Shown one piece after another: positions 25,882-35,166 of a stretch of 64,000 nt of DNA. A program made the position numbers and the translations under genes. Numbering within the stretch: position 1 is the first letter of the stretch; each line of letters opens with the position of its first letter. The stretch spans positions 9,737 through 73,736 of the forward strand of contig JAYFOQ010000004.1 of the NCBI GenBank assembly GCA_034932485.1. Reading direction: 5' to 3'. The notes below the pieces were generated by a model. That model ran no database searches. It worked only from the letters and a program-made list of their open reading frames with translations, and was not told the DNA's origin. Source of the DNA: Gordonibacter sp034932485. GTDB lineage: Bacteria > Actinomycetota > Coriobacteriia > Coriobacteriales > Eggerthellaceae.

Positions 25882-27699
25882 ATGACCGGATTATCACGCA
25901 GGAAGTTTTTAACGGGCAGCGCGCTTGCCGCCGTGGGTGGCACCTTGGCTCTAGCTGGATGTGCGCCGTCAGGCAAAAAGGATGAAGGTGGTGCCGGATC
26001 TGCAAAGTCCGCAGCAGGCGTGGGCAGTGGCATGGGCAAGCACGGAACTTTCAATGTTGAAGTTATGGTAACCGACGGTAAAATTGATCGCATCACCGTA
26101 CTCGATTCGCGTGAGACGCCTGGCATGGGCGATGTAGCAATGGATCGCCTCTCGAAGCTTATCGTAGACAACCAGACACTCAACGTGGACACCGTATCGG
26201 GTGCCACTTTATCCAGCATGGCTTTCACCTCAGCCGTAGCTCAGGCGCTCGACGCCGCTGGTCAAAAATCCAGCGATTGGAAGAAGCGAGACAAGGCAGA
26301 ATACGTAAGCGAGGTATCGCTACCCGCCTCCACCGATGTTGTGGTCGTGGGTGCCGGCGGTGCTGGCTTTGCAGCTGCCATTACGGCTGCAAACGAGGGA
26401 AAAAACGTGGTGCTCATGGAGAAGATGGGTATTTGCGGCGGCGACACCGCGCTGTCTGGTGGCGAAATGGCCGTACCGGGCAACTGGATTCAGCAACATG
26501 AAGGCATTGCCGATTCCCCCGATGCGCTTGCCAAAGATATGCTCGTAGGTGGCGACGGCAAGGGAGACCCTGCGCTGGTGCAAGTTATCGCCGAAGGCGC
26601 ACTCGACGCCTCGCAATGGCTCACGTTTGAGGGCGGCATCTCATGGAAGCACGACCTTATGCAGTTCGGTGGACACACCATCAAGCGCTCCATTATCCCC
26701 ATCACGCACAGTGGTTCGGAAATGACCTCCAAGCTAACAAAGCGCGTGAATGAAATAGATGAGATTGTGCTTGTAGACAACACGCGCGCTACGGAGCTAG
26801 TGAAGGATGCTAGCGGGGCTGTTACCGGCGTAAAGGTACAAAACGGTATCACTGGTGAAGAAGCAACGGTTGCGTGCAAAGCGGTAGTATTGGCTGCAGG
26901 CGGCTTCGGATCGAACCTCGAGATGCGCAAGAAGTACAACCCCGCCATGGATGAGTCTATCCTGTCGACCGATTCGGTAGGCGCTACAGGAGATGGCATT
27001 ACTATGGCTGAGAAAATCGGTGCAAATCTCATCGACATGGAATACATTCAGACTTACCCGGTATGCGATCCTCAAACCGGCGCGCTGCTCTACGTGGGTG
27101 ACATGCGCTTGGAAGATCGCGCCATCATGATAAACAAGGAAGGCGACCGCTTCGTTGAGGAACTAGACCGTCGCGACGTGTTGTCGAACGCCATCAAGAA
27201 GCAAACCGATGGCCAGGCCTATATGCTGTTCAACCAGAAAGAGGCTGACGAAACCGGACTGTTGAAGACTCATGCCGACGAGTACGAAAATCTTGAAGCG
27301 CGCAAGGTTATTGTGAAAGCCGACACGCTTGAGGGAGCTGCCGAACCGTTCGGAATCGATGCCGCAGAGCTAAAAAAGACCGTTGAAAAATGGAACCAGT
27401 TCTGCAAAGACGGCAAGGATACCGACTTCAATTATCGCGCCAAGCTCATTCCTATTGAAGATGGTCCCTACTACATCATGTCTTACAAGCCCGCCGTACA
27501 CTACACCATGGGTGGCCTGCACATTAACACCGAGGCACAGGTTCTCGACGGTGCCGGTACAGCCATCCCCGGTCTCTTCGCTGCTGGCGAGGTAGCCGGC
27601 CACAAGATGGGTACGAACCGTCTGGGTTCATGCTCCATGTCTGACATCTACACGTTTGGCCGCATTGCCGGCAAGAACGCCGCTGCGTTTACCGCGTAA
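25882..27699 (+). CDS. Tat-exported flavoprotein reductase with covalent-FMN domain
   Basis: 605 residues. The signal is SRRKFLTGS...LAGC (lipobox Cys27), so a Tat lipoprotein is expected. Residues ~50-125 form an FMN-binding domain with DTVSGAT (103-109), the sequence ApbE-type transferases flavinylate on the Thr. The FAD fold begins at VVVVGAGGAG (~153-162). Late motifs HYTMGGLHI and GTNRLGSCSMSDIYTFGR match soluble fumarate reductases closely, so fumarate or a related enoate is a fair substrate guess, more so than for the other two reductases. AAGGAGG is six bases before ATG 25882. No ApbE gene is in the window. Confidence 0.92.
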   Translation: MTGLSRRKFLTGSALAAVGGTLALAGCAPSGKKDEGGAGSAKSAAGVGSGMGKHGTFNVEVMVTDGKIDRITVLDSRETPGMGDVAMDRLSKLIVDNQTLNVDTVSGATLSSMAFTSAVAQALDAAGQKSSDWKKRDKAEYVSEVSLPASTDVVVVGAGGAGFAAAITAANEGKNVVLMEKMGICGGDTALSGGEMAVPGNWIQQHEGIADSPDALAKDMLVGGDGKGDPALVQVIAEGALDASQWLTFEGGISWKHDLMQFGGHTIKRSIIPITHSGSEMTSKLTKRVNEIDEIVLVDNTRATELVKDASGAVTGVKVQNGITGEEATVACKAVVLAAGGFGSNLEMRKKYNPAMDESILSTDSVGATGDGITMAEKIGANLIDMEYIQTYPVCDPQTGALLYVGDMRLEDRAIMINKEGDRFVEELDRRDVLSNAIKKQTDGQAYMLFNQKEADETGLLKTHADEYENLEARKVIVKADTLEGAAEPFGIDAAELKKTVEKWNQFCKDGKDTDFNYRAKLIPIEDGPYYIMSYKPAVHYTMGGLHINTEAQVLDGAGTAIPGLFAAGEVAGHKMGTNRLGSCSMSDIYTFGRIAGKNAAAFTA

Positions 27700-27716
27700 G
27701 CTGGCACAACCCCCAA

Positions 27717-27796
27717 GGCGCCCTCTCCCTCCTTCCCCAAGAGGGCGCCCCATAAGCAAAACTCCCCTCTGAGTATTACCTCTAGAGGGGAGTTTT
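27717..27796 (+). terminator. Tandem terminators after the FMN/FAD reductase
   Basis: The first hairpin pairs GGCGCCCTCT (27717-27726) with AGAGGGCGCC (27740-27749). The second pairs 27758-27770 with 27784-27796 (13 bp) and ends in GTTTTG. The second also has an A-run on its left side and may serve the convergent minus-strand operon. Confidence 0.88.
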
Positions 27797-27849
27797 GTAT
27801 TGAAACACTTTTCTTTGTATTAGAGCCCTTTTCCTTGTACCTGCGAGAG

Positions 27850-28728
27850 TTACATGCGTTTGGCAGTCTCTTCAGTTGCCCTTGAAGGCTCTTGCTTCAA
27901 TGTTAGTTTAATAGCTTTCGTTGGACAGTTCTCAGTGCAGTCGCCACACAGCGAGCAATCTTGCAAAATAACCTCGTTGTTGTTGGTAGATACATCAATA
28001 TTTTCAGGACATACTGTCGAGCAGGTGCGACAGCCCTCAGAAGCTATGCAAGTGGTACAGTCTGCGCGAGGGCGCACACCAAAACCAAGCCTGGTGCGAG
28101 CTTTTGCCATAAGCCCAAAGAAGAACCCAAGGGGGCAAATGGCAGCACACCACTTCTTGAACAAAAAAAGTTCAGCTATGAGCATCAGGGGAAAGATGAT
28201 CAGTTCCCAACCCGGTTGCAGCAGCACAAACACACGGTTCAACGCCCAAAGTGTGCCAAACACCAGGCCAATGGGACAAAACAGACAAAATACCGGGAAC
28301 TTCACAATGAAGGATACCACCAGCAATACCGCCAGCACCACGCCTTGAGTTTTCAGACTGCCTGTACTTCCGCAGGTTGAGCAGGTGCGAGAAGGTTCAG
28401 AATCTTTCTTTTCGACAGCTTGGCCACTGCGTCCAAGGATGCCGCGAGGCGCACGTCCACCGAAAATGTTCTTCAGCATTTGTGTAGGACACACCCACGA
28501 GCAAAACACTCTCCCAAGCAATAATACAATAGCAAGCACCGCAAGCATACCCGGAAGCAGATGCCACGGAATAGTTCCCGATGCCACAGCAACCTGAGAG
28601 AAACCAACCGGGCAGACCACGCAAAGTGTAGCGACGGGCAAGGCCCCCTCAAAGTGCGCCGAAGCTACCGCCAACACCAGCACACCCAACGCAACCAGTA
28701 TACGCACCACACGTTTACGCGTTTTCAT
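27850..28728 (-). CDS. NapH-like membrane polyferredoxin
   Basis: 292 residues with about four to five transmembrane segments and many cysteine motifs: CVVCPVG, CSWVCPTQ, CLFCPIG, CAAICPLG and two C-terminal ferredoxin motifs (CRTCSTVCP, CSLCGDCTENCP). This matches NapH/CcoG-like quinol-to-Fe-S electron conduits. ATG 28728 lies inside the last codons of the upstream gene (14-base overlap), so they are translationally coupled. It is the last gene of the molybdoenzyme operon and probably passes electrons from menaquinol to periplasmic partners; the partner is inferred. Confidence 0.85.
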   Translation of the reverse strand: MKTRKRVVRILVALGVLVLAVASAHFEGALPVATLCVVCPVGFSQVAVASGTIPWHLLPGMLAVLAIVLLLGRVFCSWVCPTQMLKNIFGGRAPRGILGRSGQAVEKKDSEPSRTCSTCGSTGSLKTQGVVLAVLLVVSFIVKFPVFCLFCPIGLVFGTLWALNRVFVLLQPGWELIIFPLMLIAELFLFKKWCAAICPLGFFFGLMAKARTRLGFGVRPRADCTTCIASEGCRTCSTVCPENIDVSTNNNEVILQDCSLCGDCTENCPTKAIKLTLKQEPSRATEETAKRM

Positions 28729-29524
28729 AGGAGCCCCCCTTCTGACTCGATGCCGCCACCGGCGAACGCGCAGCGCCCGCATCGCGCATAGCATCGGGGC
28801 CATCGGGATGCTGGCCTAACGAGTGAGGGGCGCGCGGCGCAGGTACCAAAACGCGGCGACCCGCCGTCAGCTCTGCACTAGAGATGGCGCCACTTTCCTG
28901 TCCTGCAGCACTGGCGCGAGAAACTACAACAATGCCTTTTGCCTCAACACCAGCATTGTAGGCACGCAGCGATGCAGAAGGACACACCTTCTCACAGCGG
29001 CCACAGCCGTCACAAAAATCGGCATTTACCACTGGGCGGTCATGATCATCAAGAGTAATAGCGCCTTCCACCGGGCACTCATCCTTACATACCGTGCAGC
29101 CCGACCAATCCCATGCCACGCACGCATCTTTCACCACAACCGCCACGCCCAAATCGCGCTCAAGCAGCCCCCCGAAAGACAAAGCGCCGGCAGGACATGC
29201 CTCTACACACTTCATGCAAAAGTCGCAGTAACCATTCTGAAACGTCAACATTGGCGTGCCGTAGCCTACGAGGCTATCCGCCAGCGGAACCGGCGTAACA
29301 ATACCGTAGGGGCACGCCTGCAAGCAGCGCTGGCAGCGATTGCATGCCGCAACCAAACTCGCATTCGATTCTGTACCTGGAGGCCTCACAAACGGAATGT
29401 CTGCCTGCTTCGTCACGGCACCAAACCCACCAACGCCCACCATCGCCGCACCCATGGCCCCAGCCGCCAAAAAACCGCGGCGGGTTATAATCTTCCCCAC
29501 GTTCACCATCTCCTCATTACACAT
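28715..29524 (-). CDS. NapG-like Tat-exported ferredoxin
   Basis: 269 residues. A Tat signal (TRRGFLAAGAMGAAM) precedes four [4Fe-4S] motifs: CNRCQRCLQACP, CDFCMKCVEACP, CTVCKDECP with an upstream Cys, and CDGCGRCEKVCP. The C-terminal ~60 residues are disordered-looking and overlap the next gene. The start is uncertain: ATG 29524 is given, but GAGGAG sits directly before ATG 29509, so 29509 or a slightly later GTG is possible. With the NapH-like protein it forms a NapGH-type electron branch inside a DMSO-reductase-like operon. Confidence 0.85.
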   Translation of the reverse strand: MCNEEMVNVGKIITRRGFLAAGAMGAAMVGVGGFGAVTKQADIPFVRPPGTESNASLVAACNRCQRCLQACPYGIVTPVPLADSLVGYGTPMLTFQNGYCDFCMKCVEACPAGALSFGGLLERDLGVAVVVKDACVAWDWSGCTVCKDECPVEGAITLDDHDRPVVNADFCDGCGRCEKVCPSASLRAYNAGVEAKGIVVVSRASAAGQESGAISSAELTAGRRVLVPAPRAPHSLGQHPDGPDAMRDAGAARSPVAASSQKGGSYENA

Positions 29525-29537
29525 CACCTCTTGCAGA

Positions 29538-30215
29538 CTAGTCCAGAACCTCGCTCAGCGCCTGCTCATCGGCACATAGATACACTTCAGTAAACGAAGC
29601 AAGATGCACATAGAATCCATTTTCTGCAGCTGCGCGAACATCACGAGCAAAGGGCGCAATCCAGTTCAATAGATGCTGCTGAAGGAAGGAACGCTGCACG
29701 GCTAAAGACCTTTCCGCAGCTTCTTCATTGCCACCTTGCAGCGCCTCAACTGCGCGTTCACAGAGAAGAGCCATAAAAGCTAGCTCTACCGCCACATGAT
29801 CTTCGGGTTCGGTAAAATCGGGGTTCTTCGTAAAGTTGGCACTGCGATACACCTGCAAAACTTCACTATAGGCGTCTTGCATCATAAGACCGCCCTCGCT
29901 CGTGTACACCGACTCATAGGGAAATGCTTTCTGAGCAGTGCGCGGACCCATACCGAAAAATGCACGGTTAAATACCACGGCCAGCTGTTCGATTCGCGCC
30001 TCATCGCAATCTTCAAGCGCCTCCTGAAGCAAGGTGAATTCTGCCGCAACCTTCGAATCGTCCGACTCAATACCGTTTGCCTGCGCAAGTTCGGCAGCGA
30101 AGGAAGCGCCCACCTCACTCTCGTAGCATCGAGATAGCAGCGTGTAAACTCGAGCCCTGTTCTCGCAAAACTCGATCAGATTTTCAGCCAATTCCATAGG
30201 CATGATTTCGCTCAT
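29538..30215 (-). CDS. TorD/DmsD-family molybdoenzyme chaperone
   Basis: 225 residues, all-helical in appearance. The family segment is FNRAFFGMGPRTAQKAFPYESVY, cut here as AFFGMG and PYESVY, followed by EPEDHVAVELAFMALL. Such chaperones bind the Tat signal of the catalytic subunit and hold it until cofactor insertion. The likely client is the molybdoenzyme at 31803. ATG 30215 has only a weak GA-rich site upstream. It is separated from the anchor-subunit gene by 135 bases holding two hairpins, which could lower its expression relative to the enzyme. Confidence 0.88.
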   Translation of the reverse strand: MSEIMPMELAENLIEFCENRARVYTLLSRCYESEVGASFAAELAQANGIESDDSKVAAEFTLLQEALEDCDEARIEQLAVVFNRAFFGMGPRTAQKAFPYESVYTSEGGLMMQDAYSEVLQVYRSANFTKNPDFTEPEDHVAVELAFMALLCERAVEALQGGNEEAAERSLAVQRSFLQQHLLNWIAPFARDVRAAAENGFYVHLASFTEVYLCADEQALSEVLD

Positions 30216-30240
30216 AATAGTTTCTCTTTCTCTAGCAACT

Positions 30241-30338
30241 CGACCGTCCTCCATACCCAAACGCTTGGGGAGGGTTGTCGGCGTTTGGGTATGGAGGGCA
30301 GTCGAAGCTGGGTTGCGCCGAGAAAACAGGCGCAACCC
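30241..30338. repeat. Two consecutive hairpins inside the molybdoenzyme operon
   Basis: A long imperfect inverted repeat pairs 30241-30264 with 30281-30304 (24-base arms, two to three mismatched positions). Next to it is a perfect 10-bp stem GGGTTGCGCC/GGCGCAACCC (30310-30319 with 30329-30338). Neither is followed by a U-run on the minus strand. They lie between the anchor-subunit and chaperone genes and may act as mRNA processing or stability elements. Confidence 0.65.
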
Positions 30339-30350
30339 AAAACTGCGTTA

Positions 30351-31229
30351 TCAGTGATAAATAAACTGTTCTACGCTCGTGCCAAGCGCATACATAATCA
30401 CGCGCAAAACAATGGTTCCTACTGCCGTACCGGCGAGCGCCACAAACAGGAAGACAGCAAGCTTCTTCGGATCGGCCGTACCGGAAGAACCTTCTCCCTT
30501 TGTCGACTGCACACAAGCAAGCGCCGTAAGAGCAACGGGAGCAACCAACCCAACCAGCACCACACCCAGCCAAAACATTACTGCTAGGTCGCCTGAAATG
30601 AGGCGTTCGATGGAGCGTGACGGGGCAGGATAGGGAGCCATTGCCACCCAGATTACGTACGCAACCGCCGTCACTGCCATGATAATTACACCGGCAAGAG
30701 CGAGCCGCAGAGCGAAACCGCCCTCTTCCTTTGCCTTGCCACGCAGCATTACCAAACCCGCCATAAGCAATGAGCCCATTGCCAGGCCAGCACCTAAGTA
30801 CATCAGCGGCAAGGCAGCGCTATTCCATGCGGGACGTGCAGCAATCAAGTACGACATACCCGCTACAACAGGCAGCACCAAACCCAGCACTGCCGCAATC
30901 ACACCGAACACCTTACGTGCACCGGGGTAATCTTTGCGCGACAGCACTACGTATACAATGGCAACAATTCCCATAATACCCACGGCAAACAGTTCCATTG
31001 ACAAACCGGAACCCAAATTGCCCAGCAGATGGGTTGCGCGCTCGGGGTGTCCCATATGGAACACCGAGGCACAACCGCCCACAGCCAAGCAGATCAGCGC
31101 AATAAGCGCACCGATAAAGCGAACTTCGGCGAATTTGTTCTTCAGCTCGCCCACTCCGAGGAACACAAAAGAACCTGAGGTAACACCAAGAAGCACGCTA
31201 AAGATTAGAAGGGGCCATTGAACTTCCAT
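30351..31229 (-). CDS. DmsC-type membrane anchor subunit
   Basis: 292 residues with about eight hydrophobic segments. It resembles DmsC (FHMGHPERATHLLGNLGSG, the conserved His/Pro/Arg loop). It would oxidise menaquinol and pass electrons to the Fe-S subunit. ATG 31229 overlaps the upstream stop as TAATG, with AAAGGGG eight bases before it, so the two subunits are coupled. Confidence 0.88.
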   Translation of the reverse strand: MEVQWPLLIFSVLLGVTSGSFVFLGVGELKNKFAEVRFIGALIALICLAVGGCASVFHMGHPERATHLLGNLGSGLSMELFAVGIMGIVAIVYVVLSRKDYPGARKVFGVIAAVLGLVLPVVAGMSYLIAARPAWNSAALPLMYLGAGLAMGSLLMAGLVMLRGKAKEEGGFALRLALAGVIIMAVTAVAYVIWVAMAPYPAPSRSIERLISGDLAVMFWLGVVLVGLVAPVALTALACVQSTKGEGSSGTADPKKLAVFLFVALAGTAVGTIVLRVIMYALGTSVEQFIYH

Positions 31230-31801
31230 TATTCGTCCCCTTTCCACGAGAACTTATCCAAAGCATAATCGACGCCCGGATGGTTACCTACATCTTTAAG
31301 CTTATGTATCTTTTTGGACGCTCGAAGTTTAGATACCGCTGAGGTGGGATCTTCCAAATCGCCAAAAATGCGTGCTTGACCAGGACAGTGCCTTACGCAG
31401 GCTGGCTTCTCGCCCTTATCGATAAGATGGGCACACATTGTACATTTTTCAATAACACCCTTGTCGCGACCCTCGTCATAGGTTCGCACGCCATAAGGGC
31501 AGGCCATAACACAGTACTGACAGCCAATGCACTTACTGTGATCAACCAAGACCACGCCGTCCTCGCGTTTATAGCTCGCACCCGTGGGACATACGTGCAC
31601 ACATTCAGGGTTATCGCAATGCTGACACGCCACGGGCAGATAATACATTTCCAAATCGGGATAGGTGCCAGAGGGGCCAACCGTAAGCACCTTGTTGTAA
31701 TAGGTGCCCAGCCCCACACCATTTTCTTGCTTACACACAACAGCACAGGAGTGGCAGCCGATGCAGCTATCCAAGTCAACAGATATAATGTTGCGCGTCA
31801 T
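31229..31801 (-). CDS. DmsB-type four-cluster iron-sulfur subunit
   Basis: 190 residues with four cysteine groups typical of DmsB/NrfC electron-transfer subunits: CIGCHSCAVVCKQEN, CQHCDNPECVHVCP, CIGCQYCVMACP, and CTMCAHLIDKGEKPACVRHCP. It carries four [4Fe-4S] clusters between the anchor and catalytic subunits. ATG 31801 comes one base after the upstream stop, with GGGAGG nearby. It has no signal of its own and would be exported as a passenger of the catalytic subunit. Confidence 0.93.
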   Translation of the reverse strand: MTRNIISVDLDSCIGCHSCAVVCKQENGVGLGTYYNKVLTVGPSGTYPDLEMYYLPVACQHCDNPECVHVCPTGASYKREDGVVLVDHSKCIGCQYCVMACPYGVRTYDEGRDKGVIEKCTMCAHLIDKGEKPACVRHCPGQARIFGDLEDPTSAVSKLRASKKIHKLKDVGNHPGVDYALDKFSWKGDE

Positions 31802-31802
31802 G

Positions 31803-34724
31803 TTACGCCACACCTCCCTTCACGGTAACCTGCTTCACACCGTCTGCCTGATCGTCAGATGCAATCTTGTCTGCAGGCATTGGTAGGAAGATTTTCAGGT
31901 CTTCTTCGTTCATGCATATGTTCTGCGGAGCTCCATCCTCGGCAACATATACCTTGCAGAGTCCACCGAAATTGTCGGTACCAACAGCAGGATCGTAAGG
32001 ACCGTTGTTCTCAAACAACACGTTGCAGTTACTGTCAAAGGCGCCGTGTAAATCGTCGGTTGCCTCGCGCTCGGGGAACCACCAGTCGTGTTCAACATGG
32101 ATCATTCCGGGCTTGATAGCCTCTGTCAGATGAGCACGCTGCTTAATCTTGTCCACATAGGTTTCGATGTACACCCAGTCGTCTTGCTTGATGCCACACT
32201 CGGCAGCAGTGATCGGGTTAATATCCACCGTTGGGAACAGGTGTACCTCGCGCAACCACGGGCTATTACGGTACTCCGTGTGGAAGAACGCGTGGGAACG
32301 ACCACCCGTAATAAGGGTATAGGGATAATCAGCCATCAAATCCTTGCGGGAAAGCTTCGTAATAGGCGGCTCGATATACATGGGCAGCGGGCCATTGCCA
32401 TACAGCAGTAAATCTTCCGACCACATTTCCATCTTGCCGTTATCCGACTGCGGATGAGGCGGAATTACTTTACCATCGGGTGTTTTCGTACCAGGGAAGC
32501 GATAGACCGCGCCCATTTTGTTGCCACGGAACATCGTATTGAAACCAGGACGGAAGTCGCTCGTCTTGCGCATGAACCCGGTTTCGTATTTCGGTGCGCC
32601 CTTCACCGTAGACATCTCCACGCCCGTAACCGAAATGCGCTTGCGGAATTCCTCGAAGTTCGCACAGCTTAACTGCGGCGGCAAGGTGGCAGGACCCTTC
32701 ACGATGTAATCGAAGAACTCATACTTATCTTTCCAGTACATATCCACGTCCATGTACTTCGCAAATTCGAAGCAAATGTCCATGTCGTCCTTGCATTCGC
32801 CCAACGGCTCATGGAACGGCTGGCGAATAAGGTAGGTGTGACTGGTAGGATAACCGTGGCCCGAGTGCGCCCATTCTACGCGGTCAACCTCATTGGGGTG
32901 CGCTGCCGGCAAGATAATATCGGCAAGCTCGCCCGAGGGAGTCATGTAGAGGTCTACGTTTACGAAAAAGTCGAGGTTTTTGAAGCCTTCAGCAATCTCG
33001 TGACCTCCTTCAATAGAGAGGATAGGCTCACTGGTTTGCTGCCAGTAACCATAAATCTGGAAGGGATCGCCCTTCGCCATAGCCTTCGTAGTAGCGGCAC
33101 CAAAGCCGCCTTGCTGGCCGTAAATAACCTGACCGCCGGAATTCTGCTTGGTCTGCTTTAGCTCTCCGGTGGCATCGTCGACCACAAGAATGTCTTGATA
33201 ACCGGTGTTTTGGCACACGGACAGCTTCTTGATGTTCATGGCTGTTTCCTTGCGGCGCTTTCCCATGCGGCCAGCTTGGTTCGGCACCACGTCGAACATG
33301 AACGAGTCGTAGCCAGTGGCAGGCTCACGACCAATATTCTGACCACCCTTGGTATCAAAGTTTCCGGCAAGCGCCATCATAATGGTGAAGGCCTGCGAGA
33401 TACCCGATGTATTGATGGAGAACTCCACCTTCTGGCCACGCGTAAAGCATGCGTGCGGGCTGGCATTCAGATAGATTTCAATAGCTTCCTTAATCTTATC
33501 TTCAGGAAGCTCGCAGAATTCAGCAGCGCGTGCCGTAGTCCACGGGGTTACGTGCTCCAACAAGATATCCCATGAGGTACGGTAAACCTTGCCGTTAATT
33601 TCGCGACTACCGGTAAGTGCAGGCTTCGCATCGGCAACAATATTGCCAGCCTCGTCAAGCCACTTGAAGGCCTTAGGGCCACCAAGCTCTTGCTTGTTTT
33701 GCCAGTCACCACTCCAGTAAATCAGCTGATCATGAGCTTCATCCCAAGCAGGATACAGTTCATCGGAACCGCCCTCTTTTATCATAGATTGACGCAGCTG
33801 ATAGCCCGTACCCTTACCTTCAGCATCCTTTTCGTCGATAAAGAACGGCGCATTGGTAAAGTTGCGAGCAAAATCGGTAGCGCATTTGTCTGAATGCATA
33901 ATCTCGTTGATAAACGCCAATACCAGCGCCATATCAGAGCCGGGGCGAATCGGCAGCCAGAGATCGGCCTTGCTAGCCGTACAGGTGAAGCGCGGGTCCA
34001 CACAGATAACCTTCGCGCCGCGTTCCTGCGCGCGTTTGACGGTTAGCCAGTCGTAGTAACCGCGAGAACGCTCCTGGCGACACCAGATAAGAATACACTC
34101 GGTGTTGTTGCCATCCCAACCGGTGTACTGCGTTTCGTCGCCATACAGACGCTGGCTGGTAAAATACGACCCTACCCAGCACAGGTTGCCCACGCCAAAC
34201 GTTGCGGTGCTTCCCAGCTCAAGCCATAGTTTATTGATAGCTTGGAACTGTAGCATATCACGACCCGTGCCATACTGATGAGCGATGGTGTGCCAGCCGT
34301 ACTCTTCACCAATTTTGGTAAAACGCTCGGCAGCTTCCTGATAAGCTTCTTCCCACGTAATGCGCTTCCACTGTCCCGAGCCTTTTTCGCCCACGCGTTT
34401 CTGCGGGTAACGCACACGCAGCGGGTTGTATAGCTCTTGGGGAATAGCGATAGCTCGGGCGCACAGGGTGCCCTCGCTGAATAGATCGGGATTGCCCTCG
34501 ATCTTCGTCACGCGCCCGTCCTTAACGTGCCCGAACAGCGCACAGCGGCCATAGCATTGGCGGCATGCACTCGGGATTTTTTTCACGTCGTCGGACGAGG
34601 TGCTTTTGGCACCCGCCGCCTCGTCGGCTACGGCGGCTGTGGCCGACGTACCCAGAAGCAGCGTCGAGGCGGTCGCAACGGCCGAAGCCTTTACGAAGCC
34701 GCGGCGGCTCATCTTAAGTGACAT
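31803..34724 (-). CDS. DMSO reductase-family molybdopterin oxidoreductase, catalytic subunit
   Basis: 973 residues. The Tat signal is MSRRGFVKASAVATAS without a lipobox. The N-terminal [4Fe-4S] site is C54-x2-C57-x3-C61-x26-C88. GNLCWVG near residue 182 is a candidate Mo-ligand loop (Cys182). Later blocks (PDGKVIPPHPQ, LITGGRSHAFFHTEYR) match the family. It is the first gene of a six-gene minus-strand operon and has AAGGAGGAGG before its ATG. Family members reduce S- or N-oxides, oxyanions or organic acceptors such as catechols; the substrate here is not readable from the sequence. Confidence 0.93.
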   Translation of the reverse strand: MSLKMSRRGFVKASAVATASTLLLGTSATAAVADEAAGAKSTSSDDVKKIPSACRQCYGRCALFGHVKDGRVTKIEGNPDLFSEGTLCARAIAIPQELYNPLRVRYPQKRVGEKGSGQWKRITWEEAYQEAAERFTKIGEEYGWHTIAHQYGTGRDMLQFQAINKLWLELGSTATFGVGNLCWVGSYFTSQRLYGDETQYTGWDGNNTECILIWCRQERSRGYYDWLTVKRAQERGAKVICVDPRFTCTASKADLWLPIRPGSDMALVLAFINEIMHSDKCATDFARNFTNAPFFIDEKDAEGKGTGYQLRQSMIKEGGSDELYPAWDEAHDQLIYWSGDWQNKQELGGPKAFKWLDEAGNIVADAKPALTGSREINGKVYRTSWDILLEHVTPWTTARAAEFCELPEDKIKEAIEIYLNASPHACFTRGQKVEFSINTSGISQAFTIMMALAGNFDTKGGQNIGREPATGYDSFMFDVVPNQAGRMGKRRKETAMNIKKLSVCQNTGYQDILVVDDATGELKQTKQNSGGQVIYGQQGGFGAATTKAMAKGDPFQIYGYWQQTSEPILSIEGGHEIAEGFKNLDFFVNVDLYMTPSGELADIILPAAHPNEVDRVEWAHSGHGYPTSHTYLIRQPFHEPLGECKDDMDICFEFAKYMDVDMYWKDKYEFFDYIVKGPATLPPQLSCANFEEFRKRISVTGVEMSTVKGAPKYETGFMRKTSDFRPGFNTMFRGNKMGAVYRFPGTKTPDGKVIPPHPQSDNGKMEMWSEDLLLYGNGPLPMYIEPPITKLSRKDLMADYPYTLITGGRSHAFFHTEYRNSPWLREVHLFPTVDINPITAAECGIKQDDWVYIETYVDKIKQRAHLTEAIKPGMIHVEHDWWFPEREATDDLHGAFDSNCNVLFENNGPYDPAVGTDNFGGLCKVYVAEDGAPQNICMNEEDLKIFLPMPADKIASDDQADGVKQVTVKGGVA

Positions 34725-34939
34725 TTTTCCTCCTCCTTTGCCCTCTTGTTGCCAAGCTTTGCCGAAAGAGAATGGAGAGACCGCTAAAACGCGATATATG
34801 AGAACTCAGAGCTTGTGGAGTTTTACGGCACTGCGCAGTTACCTTATCCCCCACTTAAAGTGCACCGTTACTGCTTCTCAACGTACGCGCCCCTCGCGCG
34901 CTATTCATCCTTTATTGCGGCAATTTACTTGCATAGCTA

Positions 34940-34967
34940 ATTATATGAATATTAACTATTAGTGCAA
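34940..34967 (-). promoter_or_regulatory. Sigma-70-type promoter of the molybdoenzyme operon
   Basis: On the minus strand, TTGCAC (34967-34962) and TATAAT (34945-34940) are spaced by 16 bases in AT-rich sequence, pointing toward the catalytic-subunit gene. Confidence 0.65.
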
Positions 34968-35166
34968 CATGTTTTTTAGTGCTTTTTTGAGGATAGTAAT
35001 AAACAGCATTTTCAAGGTTTCCTTTCTTATTTTTATTTCGTTGCACTTCATTCTTCTTAGGAGTCATTTTTTATTCTCATTTCCCCTGCGCTAGCGTTCC
35101 TTGCATTGCTTTTTATTTTGACAACATTCATTTTCTGAACAGGTTAAATAGCGACTGATCGGGTAG

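Noticed and set aside
34725..34935. Molybdenum-cofactor riboswitch in the molybdoenzyme leader
   Set aside because: The ~210-base leader suggested it, but no conserved Moco RNA pattern could be recognised by eye.
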